Under the pieces are notes generated by a model that was not told where the DNA came from, made no database searches, and worked only from the letters and a program-made list of their open reading frames with translations. From assembly GCA_016709545.1 (NCBI GenBank), contig JADJMO010000006.1, forward strand, positions 62,001-126,000: 64,000 nucleotides of DNA, in the 5' to 3' direction. Each line of letters opens with the position of its first letter. The stretch's first letter is position 1. The DNA comes from Myxococcales bacterium (GTDB taxonomy: Bacteria > Myxococcota_A > Polyangia > Polyangiales > JADJMO01). The translations under genes were made by a program, and so were the position numbers. Positions 29,787-40,105 of the stretch are shown one piece after another.

Positions 29787-30527
29787 TCAGGCCTGCGAGG
29801 GCCGCAACTCCTCGTCCAGCGCCGCGAACGTGGCCGCGCGCACCCGCTCCACCGCCGCCGGGTCCTCCGGGTCGCCGCGCGTGTCGATCGCGGGCAGCAC
29901 CACGTACCGCTGACGCACCGGCTTCGGGATCGGCGTGCCCTTCCAGCCGAGAGCGAGAGGCAAGTCGTACCGCGACGAACCGAGCAAGAGGCGCCCGACC
30001 CAGCGCTCGCGCGCCACCACGTCGTACATCCCGTCGATCCCGTGCGCCGCCACCGGGAGGATCGGTACCCCCGCGAGCATCGCCACCTTCGCGAAGCCGC
30101 GGCGATCGCCCCACTGCAGGCGGTAGCGGTGCGTGTCCGTGATCTTCCACGAGTCGTCGATCCCGCCCGGGTAGACGCCGACCAGCTCGCCTTCTTGCAG
30201 CATCTTCACCGCGACCTCGCGCTCGCCAGGCACCGCGCCGAGCGCGTCCAGCACCGGGCCGAGCAGCGGGATGCGCCATAGGTTGCGCTCGCCGAGGAAG
30301 CGGACGTAGCGGCCCGTCTCCTTACCGACCAGCGCGCCGAGCACGAAGCCGTCGAGGCCCGTCATGGCGTGGTTGCCCACGAGGAGGGCGCCGCCCGTGG
30401 CCGGGAGGCGGTCCGCGTGGTCCATCGTGGCGTCGAAGTAGCGGATCGGCCCCTCGCGCAGGGTGCGGCCGAGGGCCGTGTCGGCGAGGCCGCGAAAGAG
30501 GGCGAAGGTCGAGGGCTCGTGGCTCAC
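29787..30527 (-). CDS. Lysophospholipid acyltransferase family protein
   Basis: 246 residues. The acyltransferase block GGALLVGNHAMTGLDGF carries the N-H and downstream Asp of PlsC/DGAT-like enzymes, although the His-Asp spacing is five rather than four residues. A second block reads FLGERNLWRIPLLGPVL and the glycine-rich block is VGVYPGGIDDSWK. It probably acylates lysophospholipid or diacylglycerol at the inner membrane. It is the first core gene beyond the tRNA and stands divergent from the next gene. Substrate unknown. Confidence 0.7.
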   Translation of the reverse strand: MSHEPSTFALFRGLADTALGRTLREGPIRYFDATMDHADRLPATGGALLVGNHAMTGLDGFVLGALVGKETGRYVRFLGERNLWRIPLLGPVLDALGAVPGEREVAVKMLQEGELVGVYPGGIDDSWKITDTHRYRLQWGDRRGFAKVAMLAGVPILPVAAHGIDGMYDVVARERWVGRLLLGSSRYDLPLALGWKGTPIPKPVRQRYVVLPAIDTRGDPEDPAAVERVRAATFAALDEELRPSQA

Positions 30528-30552
30528 GTCGCGACGATGCTACAACGACCCG

Positions 30553-31426
30553 GTGACCGCTGCAGCGACCGGCTTCCGTGACTCCGCGCTGGGCCCCGCC
30601 CTCGACGCGGCCCTCTCCCGCGGGGCGTGCGGCCCTCTACGACCGGCTGCGGCGCGCGTCGGGGCTGCCGAGCCCGCGGGTCAACCACGGGCTCGTGTCG
30701 GCGTTCGCGGTCGAGGCCGCGCGCCGGGGGCCGGCGATCGACGCGCTGCTCGCGGCCATGTGCGCCATCGACGAGGAATCGGCGCCCTACGGGCACGTCG
30801 ACGAGATCTTCCCCATCCTCGGCGTGGCCGGCACCGGCGCGCGCGCGGTGGCCGACCCGAAGGCGCGCAAGAAGCTCGTCGAGGCGCTCGAGGACATGGC
30901 CTGCGACCGGCGCTCGCGCGTGCGCGACGGCGTCTCGGTCGCGCTGATCAACGTCGGGCTCGTCGACACCAAGTTCTCGGACACCCTCGTCCGCTGGATC
31001 GAGGACGACCAGCCGTGGCTCCTGCGGTCGGTCGCGGTCGCGCTGCTCGACACCGGGTTCGTGGGCGCGCTCGGGCCGGAGACCGCGGCCGATCTCACCG
31101 ATCGCATGCTGATCCGCATCGACCGGGAGCACCGCGCGGGGCGGCGTCACGAGGCGTTCCGGCGCGCGGTCACCGCCGTGAACGAGGCGTTGCCCGTGCT
31201 CGTCCAGCGTCACCCGACCGCGGTGCTCGAGGTGCTGATCAAGCACACCAGGAGCCTCGACGAGGACGTGACCGACGCCATCGCCGCCACCGCAGCGCTC
31301 CTCCACAAGCAGCGCGTGGCCGACCTCGCGAGCACGCTGCAAGAGGCGATCGCCGCCGCGACCAAGCCCTCGCGCGACCCGCGCTGGGACCGCCTTCCCG
31401 GCAAACGAGGTCGCAGCAAGCGCTGA
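30553..31426 (+). CDS. HEAT-like repeat protein (frameshifted)
   Basis: GTG start (VTAAATGFRDSALGPALDAA) with a shift near 30623; the corrected length is about 291 residues. It is all helical, with repeated helix pairs such as KKLVEALEDMACDRRSRVRD, VSVALINVGLVDTKFSDTL and LLRSVAVALLDTGFVG, which suggest a HEAT/ARM-type scaffold. The C-terminus is basic (KRGRSKR). Convergent with the kinase gene. Function unknown. Confidence 0.55.
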
Positions 31427-31443
31427 TTGCGGACCGACCCGAA

Positions 31444-32478
<1,035 letters not shown>

Positions 32479-32495
32479 TCGAGCCCCGAGAACTA

Positions 32496-33335
32496 TCACG
32501 CCCGCTTGCTGCGCGAAACAACGCGCGCATAGACCTCGCGCCGGGGCCGTCCGGACCACGCGGCGACGATGTCGGCGGCCTCTTTTGCCCGCCTTCCCGC
32601 GGCGAGCTCGGCGTCGATGCGGGCGTCGACGTCGGCGTCGGCGGTGGTCTCGGCCGCTTTCGGGCGGGGTCCGAGCACCAGGGTGACCTCTCCGAGCACC
32701 GCCTCCCGCGCTCCGAGGACGGCGGCGAGCTCGGCCACGGTGCCGCGGAGCAGCTCCTCGTGGAGCTTGGTGAGCTCGCGTCCCACGCAGGCCGGCCGGT
32801 CGGGGTGGCGCGCGGCGAGGTCCTGCAGCGTGTCGACCGTGCGGTTGCCTGCCTCGTAGAGCACCGCGGCCTCCTCGGTGTCGGCGACCCGGGCGAGGAC
32901 GTCGGCGCGCTCGCCCCCGCCGCGCGGCAGGAAGCCGAAGAACCGGAACCCGTGCGTCGCGAGCCCCGAGGCCGCGAGGGCGCACAGCACCGCGCTCGCG
33001 CCGGGTATCGCGACCACCGTCACGCCTTCTCTGGCTGCCGCGGAGACGAGGCCGGCCCCGGGGTCGCTGATCAGCGGGGTGCCGGCGTCGCTCACCAGCG
33101 CGAGCGAGGCCCCGCCCACGAGCTCCTCCACCACGCGCGCCACGTGGTCGGCCTCGACGTGGGCGTCGAAGCGGCGCACCGGCTTGTCGATCCCGAGGTG
33201 CGCGAGCAGCCCGCGGGTCCTCCGCGTGTCCTCGGCGAGCACCGCGTCGCACGTGGCCAGGGTCTTTTGTGCGCGGATCGTCAGGTCGTCGAGGTTGCCG
33301 ATCGGCGTCGCGACCACGTAGAGGACCCCGCTCAT
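32496..33335 (-). CDS. rsmI: 16S rRNA (cytidine1402-2'-O)-methyltransferase
   Basis: Tetrapyrrole-methylase-fold enzyme that 2'-O-methylates C1402 of 16S rRNA using SAM. N-terminal LYVVATPIGNLDDLTIRAQK, then AEDTRRTRGLLAHLGI and LVSDAGTPLISDPG are the family signatures. The central IPGASAVLCALAASGL and FGFLPRGGGER and the late CVGRELTKLHEELLRGT complete the pattern. Length 279 is normal. The C-terminal helical bundle ends in a basic SRSKRA. Confidence 0.9.
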   Translation of the reverse strand: MSGVLYVVATPIGNLDDLTIRAQKTLATCDAVLAEDTRRTRGLLAHLGIDKPVRRFDAHVEADHVARVVEELVGGASLALVSDAGTPLISDPGAGLVSAAAREGVTVVAIPGASAVLCALAASGLATHGFRFFGFLPRGGGERADVLARVADTEEAAVLYEAGNRTVDTLQDLAARHPDRPACVGRELTKLHEELLRGTVAELAAVLGAREAVLGEVTLVLGPRPKAAETTADADVDARIDAELAAGRRAKEAADIVAAWSGRPRREVYARVVSRSKRA

Positions 33336-33427
33336 GCCCGGCACGGAACACGACCTGCGCGCTGGCCGCAAGGTGAGCGAAGGCAAGAAGGGCGCAACTC
33401 TCGAACTCGGAGCGCCGACACCGAGGC

Positions 33428-34756
33428 ATGCCGAGCACGCTGCTGCCGCCGCCGCCCGAGTCCTACGAGACCCCTGAACGGCCGCGCACCACGGAGATCG
33501 AGCGCGCGCCCCATCGTGGCGGGCTGGTCCTCGTCGTCGACTCCGCGTGCGGCGAGCCGGTGCGGGTGCCGCTGCCCGACGACGGTGCCCTCGAGATCGG
33601 CGGCGAGTGGGCGGGGCTCGAGGGGCCGGCGCGCGTCGCGATCGGAGACCCGACGGTCAGCGCCCGACACGCGCGGATCGAGCTGCGGCGCGGCCGCGCG
33701 CGCATCGTCGACCTCGGCAGCCGCAACGGCACGTGGGTAGGGGGTGCGCGGGTCGAGGCCGCGACCCTCGGCGTCGGCGCCTGCGCGATCGTCGGACGCA
33801 CGGCCATCGCGCTGGAGGCGCAGACAGGACCGATCGACGAGGGCCCGCCGCTGTCGCTGCCCGGCGCGATCGGCAGCTCCCCGCCGATGGCGCGGCTCGC
33901 CCGCCACGTGCACGCCATCGCGCCGCTGCGCGCGCCGGTGCTCGTGCGCGGTGAGAGCGGGAGCGGCAAGGAGGTGGTCGCGCGGGCGCTCCACACGCTC
34001 TCACGGCGGCGCGGTCCGTTCCACGCCATCAACGTGGGCGCGCTCCCGCGCGAGCTCGCGGAGGGGGAGCTGTTCGGGGCCGAGCGGGGCGCGTTCACTG
34101 GCGCCCACGCCGCGCGGCCGGGCTGCTTCGAGATCGCCGACGGGGGCACGCTGCTCCTCGACGAACTCGGGGAGCTCCCGCTCGACATGCAGGCGAAGCT
34201 CCTGCGCGTGCTCGAGACCGGCGAGGTGCAGCGGCTCGGCGCGCGTACACCGCGACGCGTCGACGTGCGTGTGATCGCCGCGACCTGGGCCCCCCTCGAG
34301 CAACGCGTTCGCGAGGGCACGTTCCGCGAGGACCTGTTCCACCGCATCGCGGTGCTCGTCGTCGAGGTGCCGCCGCTCCGCGATCGCCCGGGCGACGTGC
34401 AGAAGATCGCCGACGCCCTGCTGCTCACCTGGCGCGACGAGCTCGGTCCGCGGACGCTCTCGCCCTCCGCCGGCTCGCGGCTCGCCGCGGAGCGGTGGCC
34501 GGGCAACGTGCGCGAGCTCCGCAACGTCCTCTACCGCGCGGCCGCGCTTTCGTCGGGGATCGTCGAGGAGCTCGACGTCTCTCGCGCGCTCGGCCGCACC
34601 TCCACGCCCCCCCCACCTCTTCGTCGTGACCCCGACCAGGCCGTCGCGCTGGTGGCTTCGCTCGGCAGCGTGGCGGCCGCGGCGCGCGCGACCGGTGTTC
34701 CCCGCGAGACCCTGCGCGACTGGGTCCGTCAGGCGCAAGGACGCACGCGTCGCTGA
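33428..34756 (+). CDS. FHA-domain sigma54-dependent transcriptional activator
   Basis: N-terminal FHA domain (about residues 40-130) with VSARHARIELRRGRARIVDL and GSRNGTWV, which reads phosphothreonine signals. AAA+ domain: Walker A GESGSGKE, the sigma54-contacting GAFTGA loop, Walker B GGTLLLDELGELP and the sensor region REDLFHRIAV. The C-terminal Fis-type HTH is VAAAARATGVPRETLRDWV. All parts needed to activate a sigma54 promoter are present. It is divergent from rsmI; its kinase partner could be the STPK nearby, which is inference only. Confidence 0.9.
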   Translation: MPSTLLPPPPESYETPERPRTTEIERAPHRGGLVLVVDSACGEPVRVPLPDDGALEIGGEWAGLEGPARVAIGDPTVSARHARIELRRGRARIVDLGSRNGTWVGGARVEAATLGVGACAIVGRTAIALEAQTGPIDEGPPLSLPGAIGSSPPMARLARHVHAIAPLRAPVLVRGESGSGKEVVARALHTLSRRRGPFHAINVGALPRELAEGELFGAERGAFTGAHAARPGCFEIADGGTLLLDELGELPLDMQAKLLRVLETGEVQRLGARTPRRVDVRVIAATWAPLEQRVREGTFREDLFHRIAVLVVEVPPLRDRPGDVQKIADALLLTWRDELGPRTLSPSAGSRLAAERWPGNVRELRNVLYRAAALSSGIVEELDVSRALGRTSTPPPPLRRDPDQAVALVASLGSVAAAARATGVPRETLRDWVRQAQGRTRR

Positions 34757-34858
34757 GTGTGCGCAAGGGGTGCACGACTCGGATGGACCCGCTGCGCTGT
34801 CACGCGCCCGTCACCGGAGGTCCGGGTCTTGCTCGATCCTCCGGTCGGAGGCGAGAGG

Positions 34859-37078
34859 ATGACATCGAACGCCGCGCCCCGTGAGGCGCCTCGGAGCGGC
34901 CTCGTCGGCGACATCTGGGGAGGCCTGGCTTCGACCCTGGTCGCGCTGCCCGCCTCGATCGCCTTCGGCATCGCGGTCTTCACCCCGGTGGGTCAGGGTC
35001 CTGGCGTCGGCGCCCTCGCGGGGCTCCTCGGCGCCGTCGCCCTCGGCACCATCGCGCCGATCCTCGGAGGTACGCCGCGTCTGGTCTCGGCGCCCTGCGC
35101 ACCGGCCGTCGCGGTCATGAGCGCGTTCGCGATCCAGGCCGCCCACCGGTACCCGGGCGACCCGGCCCGCCTGCTCCTGCAGATGACCCTGGTCGGCCTG
35201 CTCGCGGCCGCGCTGCAGCTCGCCCTCGGCCTCGCGCGCGCGGGCACCATCATCAAGTACATCCCGTACCCCGTCGTCACCGGCTACCTGAGCGGCGTCG
35301 GCGTCGTCATCTTCCTCAAGCAGCTCCCGGCGCTCCTCGGTCTGCCCAAGGGCATCACGCTGGGGCACGGCGTGTTCGACCCCCACCACTGGAGCAAGCC
35401 CTCGCTCGTGGTCGGCTTCGCCACGATCGGGGCCATGGTGGCCGCGCCGAAGATCACCAAGGCGATCCCGCCCGCGATCATCGGCCTGCTCGGCGGCATC
35501 CTCGCCTACGTCGCGCTGTCGTTCGTCGTCCCGTCGATGCGGGTCCTCGCCGGCAACGAGCTGGTCATCGGACCGCTCGCCGGAGGCGGCGCGTCCTTCT
35601 TCGCCGGCCTCGCGGCGCGCCTCAAGTCGTTCGGCGGGCTGCACTTCGTCGACCTCGTGCAGGTCGTCGGCCCGGCCACCACGCTCGCCGTCGTGCTCTC
35701 GCTCGACACGCTCAAGACGTGCGTCGTCGTCGATGCCGTCACCGGGTCGCGCCACGACTCCAACCGCGAGCTGTTCGGGCAGGGCGTCGCCAACGCCGTC
35801 TCCGCGGCCATCGGCGGCATGCCGGGCGCGGGCACCTCGGGCGCGACGCTGGTCAACGTGGCGAGCGGCGGCACCACGCGCTGGTCGGCGGTCATCGAGG
35901 GCGGCGCGGTGCTGTTCGCCTACCTCGCGCTCGCCAAGGTGGTGGCCTGGGCGCCGCTCGCGGCCCTCGCCGGCATCCTCGTGGTCGTCGCGTTCAAGAT
36001 GTTCGACTTCGCCGCGTTCGCGTGGGCGAAGCGCTCCTCCACCGCGTTCGATTTCGCGGTGGTCCTCGCGGTCATCACCGTGGCCGTCGGCGTCGACCTC
36101 ATCACGGCGTCGGCGGTCGGCGTCGCGCTCTCCATCCTGCTCTTCATCCGCAACGAGTCGAAGGCGCCGGTCATCCGCCGCAAGCTCTACGGCAACCAGG
36201 TCTTCTCCAAGCGCCGCCGCCTGCCGGCCGACATGGCGATCCTCACCGAGCACGGCGGCGAGACGGTGGTCGTCGAGCTGCAGGGCTCGCTGTTCTTCGG
36301 CACCACCGACCAGCTGCGCAACGAGCTGCAGGAAGACCTCGGCACCCGCCGCACCGTGATCTTCGACCTCCGGCGCGTCGACGCCCTCGACCTCACCGCG
36401 GCGCACATCCTCGAGCAGATGCAGACCCAGCTCAACGATCGCGGCGCGAAGGCCGTGTTCTGCAACCTCCCGCGCTTCCTCGCCGGCTACGCCGACGTGC
36501 CCGCCTACCTGCGCGAGGTGGGCGTCATCGACGCCGACGAGCCGCACGCCATCTTCGACCAGCTCTCCGACGCGCTCGCGTGGGCCGAGGACCGCCTCCT
36601 CGCCGAGAAGGGCTCGAGCGAGGCGTCCGCCGAGGGGGAGCTCGACATCGTCGACCTCGAGATGTTCTCCGGGCGCAAGAAGGAGACGGTGGCCGAGCTC
36701 CGCGCCGCGGTCGAGGTGCGCCGCGTGGCGGCCAACGCGCGCGTGTTCGCCAAGGGCGACCACGGCGACGAGATCTTCTTCATCCGCTCGGGCACGGTGC
36801 GCATCTCGCTGCCGATCGAGGGCAAGGGCCTGCACATCGCGAGCTTCGGCCGCGGGGACTTCTTCGGCGAGATCGCCTTCCTCGACGGCGCGAGCCGCAC
36901 GGCCGACGCCTTCGCCGAGTGCGACACCGAGCTGTTCGTGCTCTCCCGAAAGGCCTTCGACGCGGTGGCCGGGGCCCACCCGCGGCTCGGCCAGTCGGTG
37001 TTCAACGGCCTCGCGCGCGCCCTCGCGCTCCGGCTGCGGCGCGCGGACGGCGAACTGTCGACGCTCGAGGAGGCCTAG
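34859..37078 (+). CDS. SulP-family anion transporter with STAS and cyclic-nucleotide-binding domains
   Basis: About 739 residues. The N-terminal SulP domain has ten or more membrane helices (VALPASIAFGIAVFTPVGQG, YPVVTGYLSGVGVVIFLKQL, IGGMPGAGTSGATLVNVASG). Then a STAS domain (VVVELQGSLFFGTTDQLR, VIFDLRRVDALDLTAAHIL). Then a CAP/cNMP-type domain (VFAKGDHGDEIFFIRSGTVR, GRGDFFGEIAFLDGASRTA) with the phosphate-binding GEIAFLD and Arg. The ATG at 34859 has an upstream AGG-rich site; the frame is open further back to 34757 but without homology. Its stop TAG overlaps the convergent gene's stop inside a CTAG palindrome. Substrate (sulfate, bicarbonate or another anion) is not evident. Confidence 0.85.
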   Translation: MTSNAAPREAPRSGLVGDIWGGLASTLVALPASIAFGIAVFTPVGQGPGVGALAGLLGAVALGTIAPILGGTPRLVSAPCAPAVAVMSAFAIQAAHRYPGDPARLLLQMTLVGLLAAALQLALGLARAGTIIKYIPYPVVTGYLSGVGVVIFLKQLPALLGLPKGITLGHGVFDPHHWSKPSLVVGFATIGAMVAAPKITKAIPPAIIGLLGGILAYVALSFVVPSMRVLAGNELVIGPLAGGGASFFAGLAARLKSFGGLHFVDLVQVVGPATTLAVVLSLDTLKTCVVVDAVTGSRHDSNRELFGQGVANAVSAAIGGMPGAGTSGATLVNVASGGTTRWSAVIEGGAVLFAYLALAKVVAWAPLAALAGILVVVAFKMFDFAAFAWAKRSSTAFDFAVVLAVITVAVGVDLITASAVGVALSILLFIRNESKAPVIRRKLYGNQVFSKRRRLPADMAILTEHGGETVVVELQGSLFFGTTDQLRNELQEDLGTRRTVIFDLRRVDALDLTAAHILEQMQTQLNDRGAKAVFCNLPRFLAGYADVPAYLREVGVIDADEPHAIFDQLSDALAWAEDRLLAEKGSSEASAEGELDIVDLEMFSGRKKETVAELRAAVEVRRVAANARVFAKGDHGDEIFFIRSGTVRISLPIEGKGLHIASFGRGDFFGEIAFLDGASRTADAFAECDTELFVLSRKAFDAVAGAHPRLGQSVFNGLARALALRLRRADGELSTLEEA

Positions 37079-37791
37079 TCCGCGGCCTCGTACCGTACGA
37101 GCGCGATCCACGCGCCGAGGACGGTCATCACCACCAGCGCCGCCACGCTCGCGATCTGCGGCAGAACCGGGACGGGCAGCAGGCCGTGCGGGGGCGGCGC
37201 GCCGAGCACGTTGTCGAGGTGCGCGCCCGGCGCGAGCCAGGCCGCCCCGCCCGGCAACATCCGCGTGGGGAGGTCGATCGCGAGCACCATGAGCGCGCGG
37301 CTCGGTCGCCCGCTCCTCGCCATGAACGCGGCGCCGACCGCGGTCCACGCCGCGGCGCCCAGCGCCGCCGCCCACGCGGTCCCGAGCACGTCGCGCACGG
37401 CGAGCGAGGTGGGTCCGAGCTGCGCCGCGCCCCGCAGGACGGCGACGAGCGCGGCCCCGAGCGGCGCGGCGACGAACACCGCCGCCGCGAGGGTGGTGAG
37501 CACGAGGAAGCGGGCCGCGCGCGCCGGCGGCAGCCCCGCGCCGACCAGCCGATCGGCGCCACGCCGGAGCCGGCTCTGACGCGAGAGCAACAGCACCACG
37601 AGCACCGCGCTCGCCACGGGGAACGTGAGCCCCGACAGCGCCCGCGTGACCGCGCGCCCGAACGTGACCTCGTCGATCCCGCGCAGCGCAGGCGCCGCGA
37701 GGAGGCCCGGCGTCGAGAGCGCGAGCGCGATCGCCACGAAGGCGAGGCCGGCGCGCGCGACCGAGACCCGCAGCGTGGCGCGCGCGATCAC
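37075..37791 (-). CDS. Multi-pass membrane protein of an ABC-like operon
   Basis: 238 residues, GTG start overlapping the stop of the upstream gene. About six hydrophobic helices: AGLAFVAIALALSTPGLLAA, VASAVLVVLLLSRQSRL, FLVLTTLAAAVFVAAPLGAA, ending ASVAALVVMTVLGAWIALV. Third gene of a three-gene run with a pseudo-ATPase and another permease-like gene. It is probably an inner-membrane transport or assembly component; family unknown. Confidence 0.6.
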   Translation of the reverse strand: MIARATLRVSVARAGLAFVAIALALSTPGLLAAPALRGIDEVTFGRAVTRALSGLTFPVASAVLVVLLLSRQSRLRRGADRLVGAGLPPARAARFLVLTTLAAAVFVAAPLGAALVAVLRGAAQLGPTSLAVRDVLGTAWAAALGAAAWTAVGAAFMARSGRPSRALMVLAIDLPTRMLPGGAAWLAPGAHLDNVLGAPPPHGLLPVPVLPQIASVAALVVMTVLGAWIALVRYEAAD

Positions 37792-38650
37792 GCGGCGCCC
37801 CCGAGGAGCTCTTCGGCCGACGCGCCGAGCACGGTGAGCGCCTCGATCGCGCGCCCCGCGTGGGCGGCGCCGGCGATGGCGCGCACGACGGCCTGTGGGT
37901 CGCGCGCGTGCACCCGCAGCTCGCGCGCCGAGATGGGCTCGAGCGAGGCGATCTGCGGGGCCACGAGCGTGCTCGCGAGGAGCTCGGCCGCGAGCTCGCG
38001 CGCGCCGTCGCAGACCACGTGGATCGTGCGGGTGACGCCGCCGCGCGCGGGGCTCGACCAGGGGAGGAACTGGGCGGGCGTGGTCAGCGCCACGCGGCCG
38101 CCGCCGAGCAGGTGCGCGGGCGCGGTCGGGTCGCCGTGGGCGAGGGCGAGCAGGGTGTCGAGGCGGTGCGTCGCGACGATCGCCTGCGCGCCGCGCGCCA
38201 CGGCCGCCTGCGTGGCAGCAATGGCAGCATCGCGCAGGGCGCCGTCGGTATAGCTCTCGGGGTGGGCGAGCAGCACCACCCGCGCGGTGTGTGGGGCCGC
38301 GAGGTGATCGGTCACGGGGAGGCGCGAGCCCTGCAGGGCGGGCACCGTGACGCCGCGGAGGCCCGCGAGCTCGGGCAACATGGCCCGCACCTCTCCTCGG
38401 ACAGGTCGGCGAGCAGCGCCGGGTCGCCCAGCAGCGCGATCTCGCGGCGCAGGCTCGGGTCGTGCGCCGGGTCGCGGCCGTCGACGCGCACCGTGCCGTT
38501 GCGTGGGCGGAGGAGCCCCGCCACGAGGCGGAAGATCGTGCGGGCGGCGCGCCCACCCGCGGGCTCGACCAGGAACGTGAGCGGGCTCCTGGCCTCGAGG
38601 CTCAGCCCGCCGAGCACGCCGGGGACCAGCACGGAGGTGAGCGCGATCAC
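37788..38650 (-). CDS. Degenerate ABC ATPase-like protein (frameshifted)
   Basis: The layout follows an ABC nucleotide-binding domain: a strand and loop where the P-loop should be (VEPAGGRAARTIFRLVAGLL, compared with GPNGAGKST), a following RNGTVRVDGRDPAHD, a signature-like region, and VVLLAHPESYTDGAL at the Walker B place. The Walker A Lys and the Walker B Asp/Glu are missing, so it is unlikely to hydrolyse ATP. It joins across a shift near 38395. The GTG starts overlap (GTGA) with both neighbours in the operon. It may be a structural partner in a complex with the two membrane proteins. Confidence 0.55.
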
Positions 38651-39426
38651 GACTGCACCCGGCCATCGTCGATCGCGGCGCTCGCGATGCGCGTCCCGAA
38701 GAAGGACACGACCAGCACCACCGCAGCGCCGGTCGCGCCCGCGGCGGAGCTCGCGCCCCGCTCCGCGAACAGGGTGGCCTGCAGCCGCTCGAGCGCGAGC
38801 AGCGGAGAGACGAGGGCGTGCGCGACCGCGCCGGGAGCGCCCGGCAGCGCACGCTCGAGCGCGACGCCGAACGCGGCCGACCCGACGAGCACCGCCAGCG
38901 CCAGCGGGCGCGAGGTGACGTGCGCCCCGAGCGCCACGGCGCCGAAGCCGAGCAGCGCGCCGCTCGCGACCCCGGTGACGATGCTCGGCAGCACGAGCGA
39001 CAGCCGCGCGACCGCGCCCTCGACGCCGCCGCCGAGCCCCGCGAACACCACCGACACGAGGATCATCGGCACGCCGACGGTCACCGCGATCATCACCGCG
39101 ACCCCGACCGCGCGGCCTCGGACCCACGAGGAGAGCGAGACGCCGCGGCGCTCGGCGAGCGCGAGGAGCCCGGCCTTGCGGTCCGACTCCACCGCGGCGA
39201 GCCCGGCGAACGCGAGCGGCAGCGCGACCGACCAGCGGAGGCCCGTGCCGAGCATGGGCACGACCTGCTCGTAGGCGGCCCGCGGCCCGCCGACGATGCG
39301 CATGAACACGCCCGCCACGACGGCGAGCGTGGTCGCGACGAGCGCGTCGAACAGCGCGAGCTTGGCCGAGAACCCGTCGAGCGCACGGCCGAGGAACCAG
39401 CGCAGGGTCGGGCCGGGCCGCGTCAT
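38647..39426 (-). CDS. Permease-like multi-pass membrane protein
   Basis: 259 residues with about six membrane helices (LFDALVATTLAVVAGVF, VGVAVMIAVTVGVPMILVSV, LSLVLPSIVTGVASGALLGF, PLALAVLVGSAAFGVALE, GATGAAVVLVVSFFG). ATG chosen at MTRPGPTLRWFLGRALDG, where homology-like sequence begins. It is first in the operon and resembles ABC-2-type permeases in helix layout. The substrate is not predictable. Confidence 0.6.
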   Translation of the reverse strand: MTRPGPTLRWFLGRALDGFSAKLALFDALVATTLAVVAGVFMRIVGGPRAAYEQVVPMLGTGLRWSVALPLAFAGLAAVESDRKAGLLALAERRGVSLSSWVRGRAVGVAVMIAVTVGVPMILVSVVFAGLGGGVEGAVARLSLVLPSIVTGVASGALLGFGAVALGAHVTSRPLALAVLVGSAAFGVALERALPGAPGAVAHALVSPLLALERLQATLFAERGASSAAGATGAAVVLVVSFFGTRIASAAIDDGRVQS

Positions 39427-39481
39427 CGCGCAGGCCGTACAACGGGCAGCGGCGCGCGGCGAGCGATGATAGATCCCGTCC

Positions 39482-40105
39482 ATGCCCCGGTCCTCGCAGG
39501 CTCGCGTCACCGTGTTCGCCGTCGCCGGCGCCGTCGCTGGCGTCGTCCCCGTCCCCGTCCTGCCCCGCAAGATCGTCGGCGCGCTGCGCGGCGCGATGGC
39601 GCACGACATCTGCGCGCAGTACGGCCTCGCGCTCACCGCCGACGCGCGCGAGGTGCTCGCCGACCCGTCGGCGCCCGGCGAGACCCCGGCCGTCGCCCGG
39701 GACGCGATCGTGTACTTCGCAGGCCGGCTCGTGCGGCCGCTCTCGCCCTACGCCACCGTCGTCCAGCCGGTGCGCACGGCGTTCGAGACCCTCGCGTTCG
39801 GTCGACTGCTCGACCGCTACCTCGAGCGCCACCGCGGCCAGGGCCCGAACGCAGGCATCGTCCGCATCGACGCCGAGGAGGCGCGCCGCCTGCGCAAGCT
39901 CCTCGACCGCGCCGCCGTGCGCGCGATCATGCCCGGCCTCGCGCGCACCCACGCGATGACCGCCGACCCGCCGGAGGACTACCGCTCGAGCCTGCAGCGC
40001 GCGCTCGACGGCGCCCTGCTCGGCGCCGCCGGTCTCCCCGAGGTGTTCGGCGCGCGGCTCGACGCCGCGATGGACGACGTGGTCGCGGTGGAGGGCCACG
40101 GGTGA
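39482..40105 (+). CDS. Hypothetical protein, 207 residues
   Basis: Starts MPRSSQARVTVFAVAGAVAG, continuing VVPVPVLPRKIVGALRG, which could insert in a membrane. The rest is helical and Arg-rich (DICAQYGLALTADAREVLAD, DAEEARRLRKLLDRAAVRAI). The stop overlaps the proB GTG (GTGA), so it is coupled to proline synthesis genes, although no enzyme motif is seen. Confidence 0.5.
   Translation: MPRSSQARVTVFAVAGAVAGVVPVPVLPRKIVGALRGAMAHDICAQYGLALTADAREVLADPSAPGETPAVARDAIVYFAGRLVRPLSPYATVVQPVRTAFETLAFGRLLDRYLERHRGQGPNAGIVRIDAEEARRLRKLLDRAAVRAIMPGLARTHAMTADPPEDYRSSLQRALDGALLGAAGLPEVFGARLDAAMDDVVAVEGHG

Noticed and set aside
37075..37078. CTAG shared by two convergent stop codons as a regulatory site
   Set aside because: Simple overlap of TAG stops on both strands.
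34811..37375. Very long open frame (854 codons) on the minus strand
   Set aside because: It is antisense to the SulP transporter. Its composition is biased to Arg/Glu/Ala repeats, as expected from a high-GC shadow frame.
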